34,023 bases of DNA. It comes from DAOTKC01 sp035449045 (GTDB lineage: Bacteria; Bacillota; Clostridia; Christensenellales; CAG-917). Position numbers and translations under genes: made by a program. The DNA lies in assembly GCA_035449045.1 (NCBI GenBank), contig DAOTKC010000014.1, forward strand, positions 1 to 34,023. Direction: 5' to 3'. Positions within the stretch are counted from its first letter, which is position 1. Every line of letters starts with the position of its first letter. Below, one piece after another: positions 1 to 8,200 of this stretch. Below the pieces are notes generated by a model that was not told the DNA's origin, did not search any database, and saw nothing but the letters and a program-made list of their open reading frames with translations.

Positions 1-231
1 GTTTACCGCGACGGCTACGCCTACTTCAAAGCGTCGGAAAGCGGGACTTACATCTTTATCGCAAAGGACATCTTCATGTCCAAAACGATGTGGTATGTCT
101 TCATCGGCGGCGGCGCCGGCGTCATTATCCTTTCCATAATCTTTGCCTCCCTCGGCATCAAGCGCGCCCGCAAAAAAGCCGACCTTCTAAAACTCGCCCA
201 ACAACAAAAATTCGAAGACGACTTATGCTAA
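1..231 (+). CDS. C-terminal fragment of a membrane-anchored surface protein
   Basis: The reading frame is open from the first base to the TAA at 229-231, giving the last 76 residues of a protein whose start lies outside the window. The visible part is a short segment (GYAYFKASESGTYIFIAKD) like the final beta strands of a folded extracellular domain. It is followed by one strongly hydrophobic helix (about residues 31-50: WYVFIGGGAGVIILSIIFASLG) and a basic, then Gln-rich cytoplasmic tail (KRARKKADLLKLAQQQ). This layout is that of a type I membrane-anchored surface or cell-envelope protein. The function of the missing ectodomain cannot be told. A strong intrinsic terminator follows within 45 bases, so the gene ends a transcription unit. 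Confidence 0.7.
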   Translation, partial: VYRDGYAYFKASESGTYIFIAKDIFMSKTMWYVFIGGGAGVIILSIIFASLGIKRARKKADLLKLAQQQKFEDDLC

Positions 232-274
232 TCTAGACAATATTCCTAAGCTTTATATAAATTTATGACAATAA

Positions 275-302
275 AAAAGCCGCCACAAATTTGGCGGCTT
301 TT
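275..302 (+). terminator. Intrinsic terminator after the partial surface-protein gene
   Basis: A perfect stem pairs AAAAGCCGCCA with TGGCGGCTTTT around a short AT loop, followed by a T-rich stretch. It lies 44 bases after the stop codon of the upstream gene and, being A/T flanked on both sides, could also act on the minus strand. Confidence 0.85.
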
Positions 303-341
303 ACTTTTTCATAAAACCTGTCAAGCAGGATAAGATTTGGG

Positions 342-458
342 ATGAGTGGCGAGGTTCGGCGAGGAGAGGAGCAGGAGCTTATTGAAATAAGTGACAGCCT
401 CGCGACAATGGCAGTAAACAAAGCCAATCGCCTAAAGCTTATTCTGCTTACGCGCTAA
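342..458 (+). CDS. Possible small protein (38 aa), unrecognised
   Basis: An ATG at 342 opens a 38-residue frame ending at TAA 456-458. It begins MSGEVRRGEEQELIEISDSL and ends in a basic, hydrophobic segment NRLKLILLTR. A weak AGGA lies about a dozen bases upstream of the start. It sits between two convergent genes, after a terminator, and shows no domain I recognise. Its base composition resembles coding DNA more than the AT-rich spacers around it. It may be a true small gene, a gene remnant or chance. Confidence 0.25.
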   Translation: MSGEVRRGEEQELIEISDSLATMAVNKANRLKLILLTR

Positions 459-470
459 TATATGAATTTG

Positions 471-1730
<1,260 letters not shown>

Positions 1731-1768
1731 AAAACTCTCCTTATCATTTTAGTTGTTAGGATGTATAC

Positions 1769-1797
1769 ATTATAAATCAACCAAAATTAAAAAACAA
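1769..1797 (-). promoter_or_regulatory. Predicted sigma-A promoter of gdhA
   Basis: On the minus strand TTGTTT (1792-1797) and TATAAT (1769-1774) are separated by exactly 17 bases. The transcription start would fall about 30 bases before the gdhA ATG, within a TGTATACA palindrome. Confidence 0.6.
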
Positions 1798-1809
1798 ACG
1801 TTTAACCCT

Positions 1810-1829
1810 CTAAAATAAATTTATTTTAG
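1810..1829. promoter_or_regulatory. Perfect 20-bp AT palindrome upstream of the gdhA promoter
   Basis: CTAAAATAAA followed by its exact reverse complement TTTATTTTAG forms a perfect 20-base palindrome 13 bases upstream of the predicted gdhA -35 element. The position suits a dimeric regulator acting on gdhA. It could equally be chance in an AT-rich spacer. Confidence 0.35.
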
Positions 1830-1854
1830 GTTTTATAAAAAATAGCGTTTTAAA

Positions 1855-1981
1855 TAAAGAAGATGAGCCAAAGCTTTTGAAGGCTCTGGCTCACCTAGAG
1901 GGGAAATTAGGGGTGATATAAACTGATTTTGGGGTCTAGAGTCTGCGTCGTTTTCGGGACACACAACTCTTCCTTTGACCT
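1855..1981 (-). ncRNA. Candidate small RNA with C-rich single-stranded motifs (about 120 nt)
   Basis: A strong minus-strand promoter (TTGACT, 18 bases, TATAAT) and a terminator-like stem at 1865-1892 (GAGCCAGAGC pairing with GCTTTGGCTC, then a U-rich tail) bracket a segment of about 120 nt with no substantial gene. The internal part has three CCCC runs (ACCCCAAAAT, CACCCCTAAT, TCCCCTCT) in otherwise A/U-rich sequence. Unpaired C-rich stretches are typical of Firmicutes small RNAs such as RsaE, which pair with ribosome binding sites. An alternative is an attenuator leader for gdhA: a short TTG-initiated frame after AGGAAGAG encodes about 19 residues (LCVPKTTQTLDPKISLYHP). I do not recognise a known riboswitch, and it lacks the layout of 6S RNA. 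Confidence 0.45.
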
Positions 1982-1986
1982 TGAAC

Positions 1987-2016
1987 ATTATATAATAGCC
2001 CAAAGCAAAAAGTCAA
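1987..2016 (-). promoter_or_regulatory. Predicted promoter of the candidate small RNA
   Basis: On the minus strand TTGACT (2011-2016) and TATAAT (1987-1992) are 18 bases apart, close to the sigma-A consensus. The predicted start is near 1980. No protein gene begins just downstream, so the transcript is either a small RNA or a long gdhA leader. Confidence 0.6.
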
Positions 2017-2253
2017 CTTAAAATAGGCTTTTTACAAAAATATTTTAGCTAAATGAGCATTTTGTCCGCAATAAAATTCACATTTTGACAAGCTTGAATT
2101 TAAACCGTATTAACTGGTATTATCTACAAACAATTTCCCTATTTTTGTGTAATTTAAGGCATAATCCATACCCATCAAAATTAACATAAAACCACAAAAA
2201 AACTATTAGCTTATTATTATAATTATTTCAATTTTTTCCTTCGAATTTCGGGG

Positions 2254-2281
2254 CCCCATTAAATGCTTAAATTCAACGGGG
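2254..2281. repeat. Dispersed palindromic repeat, copy A
   Basis: CCCCATTAAAT and ATTCAACGGGG form an imperfect palindrome around GCTTAA. Read as minus-strand RNA the two mismatches become G-U pairs, so the helix is continuous. It resembles the palindromes at 19583-19648, 20516-20541 and 26688-26715. It lies directly beyond the rnpB terminator. Confidence 0.6.
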
Positions 2282-2284
2282 CAT

Positions 2285-2317
2285 AAAAAAAAAACCGTCC
2301 TTGCGGACGGTTTTTTT
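2285..2317 (-). terminator. Intrinsic terminator of rnpB (symmetric)
   Basis: AACCGTCC and GGACGGTT form a stem around TTGC at 2293-2312. It is flanked by ten A on the left and seven T on the right. On the minus strand it directly follows the RNase P RNA and gives a long U tract. Confidence 0.85.
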
Positions 2318-2630
2318 AGGTTAGTCTGTAAGCCGAGTTCTGTCTTGGATGACCATCTATCTAGGAGCATAGTTGCCTATGCCCTCAAGCGATTTATAGG
2401 AGCCGGCGGGCAGCCGTAGCGCTCCTATTCTCTTGCACCGGACGGGGTTTACAGGACCGGTTTGTCGCCAAACCGTCGGTGAGCTCTTACCTCGCCTTTC
2501 CACCCTTGCGTTATGCGGTCTATTTCTGTTGCACTTTCCTTGAAGTTGCCTCCACTGGCAGTTAACCAGCGCCCATGCCCTATGGTGCTCGGACTTTCCT
2601 CATCTTTCGATGCGGCCATCCGGCTAACCT
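2318..2630 (-). ncRNA. rnpB: RNase P catalytic RNA (type A)
   Basis: This is the ribozyme component of RNase P, which removes 5' leaders from precursor tRNAs with the RnpA protein. The minus strand shows the conserved 5' core GAGGAAAGUCCGAGC, the mid-molecule ACAGAAAUAGACCGC and GUAAGAGCUCACCG elements, and the 3' core GACAGAACUCGGCUUAC. The ends AGGUUAG and CUAACCU pair to form helix P1, which sets the boundaries given. The CR I to CR V core elements identify it with near certainty; the overall shape looks like the ancestral type A rather than the Bacillus type B. It has its own promoter and terminator and is divergent from sigK. Confidence 0.96.
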
Positions 2631-2636
2631 AACGGG

Positions 2637-2665
2637 ATTCTAACATAAACCGCCCCCATAGTCAA
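2637..2665 (-). promoter_or_regulatory. Promoter of rnpB
   Basis: On the minus strand TTGACT (2660-2665) and TAGAAT (2637-2642) are separated by 17 bases, placing the transcription start near 2630, where the P1 helix of RNase P RNA begins. Confidence 0.8.
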
Positions 2666-2749
2666 GCGTGCGATTCGTCCAATATTTAGGAACTTGGCAC
2701 TTAGGCCGCTTTGAGCTCATATATTATAATGCTTGTCTTGGGGGATTTT

Positions 2750-3454
2750 ATGCTTTTTTCGGGTTTGCTGTCGATTTTTAAGGATTTGCTTATATTTTCG
2801 GCGTATGTAGACACCAAGAGCTCCTTTCCCAAACCGCTGAGCAAGGAGAAGGAAACGGAATACTTAAGACTCTCCAAAGAAGGCGACGAGACGGCGCGCG
2901 AACTTTTAATCAAGCACAACTTGCGGCTGGTCGCCCACATCGCAAAAAAATATATAAACTATCCCGACACCGACGAGCTGATTTCCGTGGGTTCGATTGG
3001 CCTTATTAAGGCTATCAACACCTTTGAGGAAGGGAAGGGCACACAGCTCGCCACTTACGCCGCGCGGTGCATTGAAAACGAAATATTGATGCTTCTGCGC
3101 TCGGGTAAAAAACACAAATGCAACGTATCTTTGGAGGAGCCGGTAGGCATAGACAAAGACGGCAACGAAATAAGCCTCATTGACATTTTGACGAGCGCCA
3201 GCGACAGCGTCTTCGACGGCGTGGAGAGCAACATTTTAATGGAGCGTTTGCTGGAGCTTACCAAGCGGACGCTCGACGCCCGGGAATATGACATTATCAT
3301 TCTTCGCTACGGCTTAGGCGGCAAGGCGGCATTGACGCAGCGCGAAGTCGCCGAAAAATATGAAATATCCCGCTCCTACATCTCCAGAATCGAGAAGCGC
3401 GCCGTCGAAAAACTGCGCGCCGCTATAAAAAAGGAAGACCTTTATTTCGATTAG
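2750..3454 (+). CDS. sigK: Sporulation sigma factor sigma-K (pro-form)
   Basis: The late mother-cell sigma factor directs genes for coat and cortex maturation in sporulation. The 234-residue product begins MLFSGLLSIFKDLLIFSAYV, a hydrophobic stretch like the pro-sequence of Bacillus pro-sigma-K that the SpoIVFB protease removes. Then come PKPLSKEKE, region 2 (ELLIKHNLRLVAHIAKKY, DELISVGSIGLIKAINTF, TQLATYAARCIENEILM) and region 4 (TQREVAEKYEISRSYISRIEKRAVEKL). SLEEPVGIDKDGNEISLIDIL is a sigma-E/K hallmark. I chose the ATG at 2750 because GGGGG precedes it and it starts at the usual position; an upstream ATG at 2711 lacks a ribosome binding site. The gene is uninterrupted: no skin-like element splits it. 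It may be monocistronic and ends at a bidirectional terminator. Confidence 0.92.
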   Translation: MLFSGLLSIFKDLLIFSAYVDTKSSFPKPLSKEKETEYLRLSKEGDETARELLIKHNLRLVAHIAKKYINYPDTDELISVGSIGLIKAINTFEEGKGTQLATYAARCIENEILMLLRSGKKHKCNVSLEEPVGIDKDGNEISLIDILTSASDSVFDGVESNILMERLLELTKRTLDAREYDIIILRYGLGGKAALTQREVAEKYEISRSYISRIEKRAVEKLRAAIKKEDLYFD

Positions 3455-3521
3455 ATAATAGCTAATGAATTGAATTTAAACAACAAAAACAATATTTAGG
3501 TTTTTTGCAGAAAGCAGAGTT

Positions 3522-3557
3522 AAAACAGGCGGTTTAATTAAATAAACCGCCTGTTTT
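3522..3557. terminator. Bidirectional terminator between sigK and the rluA-type gene
   Basis: A perfect 15-base stem AAAACAGGCGGTTTA / TAAACCGCCTGTTTT around ATTAAA carries A runs on one side and T runs on the other. It lies between two convergent genes. Confidence 0.85.
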
Positions 3558-3653
3558 GCAATTTAATCTGTGTTAATGATATATTCAGATTTGTTGCCTT
3601 AACAAAAAGTATTGATTTATTAATTTAACAAATTCATGCATATAACATAATTT

Positions 3654-4454
3654 TTATAGCTTGATTTCTTTGCCGTCTAAATAGAACAGATGGCTCTTTT
3701 TATCGAAATGGAAGACAATTCTGTCGGCGGTCAGTTGCTGCTTGGAAAAGCCCAGCTTTTTGTTGATTTCTTCGTCGCCGTATTTGTTGTCGCCGAGCAC
3801 GAAGTGGCCGATAAAGGCGAGATGTGCGCGGATTTGGTGGGTGCGGCCGGTGATGAGCTGAACCTCTAAAAGGGTGTTGTCGCCCTCATATCCGATTACT
3901 TTGTAGGCTGTTTTTATTTCAACCGAGCCGGGGACAGGTTCACCGTAGACTTTGAGATAGCCGCCCGCGCTGTCCTTGACGGCATATGCCGTCAGCTTTT
4001 CGGCTCCGTTCAGCGTGCCGTAGACGAGGGCGCGGTAATATTTCTCGATGTTGCGCTCGCGCAGGCTCTTTTCAATCAGTTTTTCGGTTTTGGTGTTTTT
4101 GGCAAGAACCAAAAGACCGCGCGTGTTGGTGTCAAGGCGGTGGCAGAGGAAATAGCCTTGCTTGGAAAAATGCGATTCGACCGAGATCTTTCCCGTGCTG
4201 GGGACGCCGCGCGGCTTGTCGATTATTATGATGTTGTCATCCTCGTAGACGGCGTTGAAGTCGGTTTCGGCGACATAAATTTCAATGTGGACGCTGCCGC
4301 GAATCAAGCCGTCCTTGGAGGTCCTGACGCCGTCGACCTTGACGCCGCGCTCACGCAAAAGCTTTTGAATTCGGTTGTAGGAAAGGTCGGGATAAGTTTT
4401 TGCGATGAGGCGGGAAAGCCTTATTTCCTCGCCGGAATAGTCGAAGCTTCTCAT
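3654..4454 (-). CDS. RluA-family 23S rRNA pseudouridine synthase
   Basis: This 266-residue enzyme would isomerise specific uridines of structured RNA, most likely 23S rRNA, to pseudouridine. An N-terminal S4 RNA-binding domain (about residues 13-60, LSRLIAKTYPDLSYNRIQKLLRERGVKVDG) precedes the catalytic domain. The motif HRLDTNTRGLLVLAK contains the catalytic aspartate (HRLD, near residue 107), and the conserved GRTHQIRAHLAFIGHFVLGDNKYG block lies near the C-terminus. Its length is a little short of typical RluD (about 300). It follows nrdR on the minus strand across a repeat-rich 189-base gap. Which of the RluA/RluC/RluD targets it modifies cannot be assigned. Confidence 0.9.
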   Translation of the reverse strand: MRSFDYSGEEIRLSRLIAKTYPDLSYNRIQKLLRERGVKVDGVRTSKDGLIRGSVHIEIYVAETDFNAVYEDDNIIIIDKPRGVPSTGKISVESHFSKQGYFLCHRLDTNTRGLLVLAKNTKTEKLIEKSLRERNIEKYYRALVYGTLNGAEKLTAYAVKDSAGGYLKVYGEPVPGSVEIKTAYKVIGYEGDNTLLEVQLITGRTHQIRAHLAFIGHFVLGDNKYGDEEINKKLGFSKQQLTADRIVFHFDKKSHLFYLDGKEIKL

Positions 4455-4515
4455 TTATCCACCGTTTTTTGTTAGTTTTAACCTATCTTAATACGTTATT
4501 CGTTCCTTATAATTT

Positions 4516-4637
4516 GGCGCATCGCGCCCTACCGCAGTTATTCGTTATTCGTTATTATTTATTCGTTCGGCGCTTTGCGCCGCACCCGCCGTTTTTCGTT
4601 TTTCGTTGAGCGTTTTTTCGTTCGGCGCTTCGCGCCG
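4516..4637. repeat. Cluster of three GC hairpins joined by TTCGTT-like tracts
   Basis: Three small inverted repeats occur in the nrdR-rluA spacer: GGCGC-ATC-GCGCC (4516-4528), CGGCGC-TTT-GCGCCG (4568-4582) and CGGCGC-TTC-GCGCCG (4623-4637). The last two are each preceded by TTCGTT. The intervening DNA consists largely of GTTATTCGTTATTCGTTATT and GTTTTTCGTTTTTCGTT tracts. It looks like a short mobile or slippage-amplified intergenic repeat. In RNA of the minus-strand operon the hairpins could act in processing or partial termination. Confidence 0.7.
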
Positions 4638-4643
4638 CCGCCG

Positions 4644-5093
4644 CTATTTCATGAGCTTTTCAATCTCATCCAAGAAAGTGCCTATATCCTTAAACTGGCG
4701 GTAGACCGAGGCGAAACGCACATAGGCGACTTCGTCAATCTGTTTGAGTCCGTTCATCACCATCTCGCCCAGTTCGGTGGAGGAGATTTCCTGCTTTAGT
4801 GAGTTTTGAACTTGCTTTCCGATGTCCTCAACCAGCTTGTCGATGTCATACATCGAAACGGGCCGCTTTTCGCAGGCGCGCACGATGCCGCGCTTCAGCT
4901 TATCGAGGCTGAAGGGCTGGCGGATGCCCGATTTTTTAATCACCATGACAGGCGTGTATTCGATTGTTTCATAGGTTGTGAAGCGCTTGCCGCACTTGAC
5001 GCACTCGCGGCGGCGGCGAATAGATTCGCCGTTCTCACTGCCTCTTGAGTCGATAACCTTGCTCTCCGATGAGCCGCAATACATACACTTCAT
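4644..5093 (-). CDS. nrdR: Transcriptional repressor NrdR
   Basis: NrdR is the nucleotide-sensing repressor of ribonucleotide reductase genes in bacteria. The 149-residue protein has the typical length. Its N-terminal zinc ribbon has cysteines C3, C6, C31 and C34 (MKCMYC and CVKCGKRF), with RRRRECVKCG contributing to DNA binding. An ATP-cone domain follows (about residues 49-139: VIKKSGIRQPFSLDKLKRGI and EVAYVRFASVYRQFKD). GGGAG lies upstream of the ATG and a consensus-like promoter upstream of that. No ribonucleotide reductase gene or clear NrdR box lies in this window, so its targets are elsewhere. Confidence 0.96.
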   Translation of the reverse strand: MKCMYCGSSESKVIDSRGSENGESIRRRRECVKCGKRFTTYETIEYTPVMVIKKSGIRQPFSLDKLKRGIVRACEKRPVSMYDIDKLVEDIGKQVQNSLKQEISSTELGEMVMNGLKQIDEVAYVRFASVYRQFKDIGTFLDEIEKLMK

Positions 5094-5115
5094 GGTTTTT
5101 CTCCCGTATGATTTA

Positions 5116-5144
5116 ATTATAATATCGGCGGGCGGGTTTGTCTA
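5116..5144 (-). promoter_or_regulatory. Predicted promoter of nrdR
   Basis: On the minus strand TAGACA (5139-5144) and TATAAT (5116-5121) are separated by 17 bases, about 23 bases before the nrdR start codon. Confidence 0.65.
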
Positions 5145-5266
5145 GCTTTATAATTATTGAATTTTTCAAGTGCTTTTGTAATTAATCTATGGGCGCATAA
5201 CTGCGTTACTGAATTCTTTGGAATAATATTTAATTTTTAGTCAAAAATTTTGTTTACAGGAGCATT

Positions 5267-8200
5267 ATGGTTTACTTTTTCATAATTTTCGCCGCGCTCA
5301 CTTTCGGATATTTGATTTTCAGGGCGGAGAGGCGGCTTTTATACGGCGACATAAATTGCAACATAGGCGATGAGGAATTTGTCAGGGAAGTGAAAGCGCT
5401 GTCGGCGCGCTCATTGCTTCCCGTAAAGGGCGGCAGGGGTGTTGCGGCCGATTTCGGCGCCGAAATAAAGCGCGCTTATCACATGCTGTCGAAGAAAGCG
5501 AAGATGGGCGAGCTCTTCGAGTGTGAAAAATGGCTCTATGACAACCATTTCGTCATCATGCGCGCGCAAAAGAAAATCGCGCCCAAGACCTTCTCGACAC
5601 TGCCGCATATCGCGGGCGAGCCCAGAATTTTAAAGCTTGCAAATCTAATAGTCGATTACTCTGCCGGCAAGGTGACTAAGGAGCGCGTTGACATGGCGCT
5701 CTCGGCCTTTGAAAACCGACTGCACTACAACGAGCTCTGCTCTCTTTCCGATGCGCTGCACTACATTTTATTGCAAAAAATTGCCGACGCGTCCAAACGC
5801 GTTTTGCACTATAACAGGCTTTATCGGCTTGGAATGAGCTTTAAAAACCTTGTTCGGAGATTCTTTCGCTCAAGCTTCTGTAAATCGCTGACCTATAAAC
5901 GCCAACATTCCGTAGCCGCCAGAATGTATCGCTATTTCAACAAAGGCGCCTTTGACAGCTTTGACGGCGCCTTCGCGGCAATGATTCGGGAAACCAATAT
6001 TGTGACCGAAAGGGCTGTGTCGAGCCTCCACACCCTTGACGAATCGTTGGCCGATTTGTTTGTTCGCTTTGAGCCGCTTAGCCTTATGTCGGAGGACAAA
6101 ACCTTCAACAAGCTGACCGAGCAAAGCAAGCACATCTATTTAAAGCAGATAGCCAAGTTGTCCGATAAAATCAATATCGGTGAGGAAGTTTTCACCAAGC
6201 GGCTGCTTTCGCTTTCCAAGCTTCACGGCGTCGACCCCTATTCGTTGCTGTTCTTCCACAAACGGGAGCTTATGGTCTATGCCGAAAGCGAAATAATACA
6301 TCCTTTGAAAGAGGACTACGCGCCCAAGCGTCGCGCCAAGCTCTTTATCGCCCTCAACGTCGCGCTTACATTGATTTTCGCCGCAGTTCCCGCGATTTTC
6401 GTGCCCGCATATTTGATTGCGCCTGTGTTTTTGTTGACGGCGGCCGCCTTATATCCTTTGGTCTCAAACGTCCTTATCGGGATTTTTTTGCATTTTTTAA
6501 ACAGTTTGGAGCTTCCCGAAATCGATAAAGCTCACCTCGGCGATGCCGACGCGCTCGTCGTGGTATCGCTGTTTATCGCTACGGCCGAACAGTTTAAAGA
6601 CGCCGCCTTAAGAGCGCTTAAAGCGCGCTCGGTGAATGCCGAAAAGAACATTAATTTTTCTCTTTTGATCGATTTGCCCGCCGCCGACACCGTAGAAACC
6701 GCCTTGGACGCCGAGATTTCGGACGCGCTGGATACTCTCAAGTCCGAATTGGGTAAAGAAGCCGCTTATCTTCCCGCCGTGTTAATCAGAAAACGGATTT
6801 ACGACGGCAAGCGTTTTTCGGCGCACGAGAGAAAGCGGGGCGCTATTGAAGCGCTCAACGAGGCGCTATGTAGCGGCGATTTTTCGGCTTTTTCCTGTGT
6901 AAGCGAGGATGTAAAAAAGCCGAAATACGTAATTTTGCTTGACGACGACAGCGTTATAGAGCCCTCGGCGGCGGCGCGCGCGGTGGCCGTCATGGAGCAC
7001 CCCGCAAACGGCTACGAGCTTTTGAATTTTATCAACAAATATAACCTCTACGCCCTTGAAACGCCGTATTCGACCAAGTTTGCCTGTGCAGCCGGTCGTG
7101 ACACTTATAACCGCGCCGAGGATTTTTATTTCAAGCTGTCGGGCGACGCGCTGTTTTCGGGAAAGGGCATCTACCGCCTCGACACTTTTCGTGAGAAGCT
7201 CCATGGAGCCATACCCGAAAACCGCGTGCTTAGCCATGACATTTTGGAGGGCGCAATGCTCAAGACCGCTGTTTGTCCGGTCGCGGTATACGAGGACGCG
7301 CCCAAGGATTTTTTCGAGGACGAGCAGCGGCGAGAGCGGTGGACGCGCGGCGATGTCCAGCTCTTGCCGTTTGTTTTAAGCAAAAAATACCGAAAAAATT
7401 TGAACGCGGCGGCAAAATTCGTCATGCTTCAAAACGCCTTCAAACCGCTCTCTGCATTTTCGCTGTTTGCGCTCGGGATAATGGCGGCAGGCTTTTTGAA
7501 TTTACCGTTGGCTATTACATTTGCGGCGATAGCCGTTCTTCCTCTGATTTTATCGCTCGGGCACCATCTGCTTTCGCTGATTTCGGGAAAAACGCCGCTT
7601 TATGCGTTTTTAGGCGCGGCGCGCTCGGTTTTTGAGTTTGCAACCGGTTTACTTTTGCTGCCGTATTTCGCGGTTAAGGATTTTGCGGTATTTATGATAG
7701 CGGCGGCAAGAATGGCAAGAAAGAAAAATTTGCTGCAATGGCGCACCTTCTTTCAATGCAAAGGAAAATTCGAGCCATTGAGCCTGATTGCGCCCACCTT
7801 CTTTACGCTTGCGCTTATATCTACGGCGGCGTTTTTTTTGGATAATCTCAGGTTCTTTATTTCGCTTTTGGTTATAGCCGCTGCGGCTCTCGGCTTTTTA
7901 ATCGTATTTCTGGCGGGAGTCAAGCGCGAAAATAAAAATTCAAGACTCAAAAAAGCCGAGCAAAAGCTTTTGAAAATCTGCGAAAAAACCTACGAATATT
8001 TCAAGGATAACGCCATAGACAACCTCATTTCCGACAACTATCAAATCGAGCATGAGGTGGGGCTTGCCAAGCAAACCTCGCCGACCAATATAGGCTATTC
8101 GCTGATAGCCGAAATAGCGGCGGAGGCGCTGGGCATTATTCCGCCCGAAGAGAGCGCGAAAAGGGCGCTCGACATCCTTTCGGCGGCCGCCGCACTCAAA

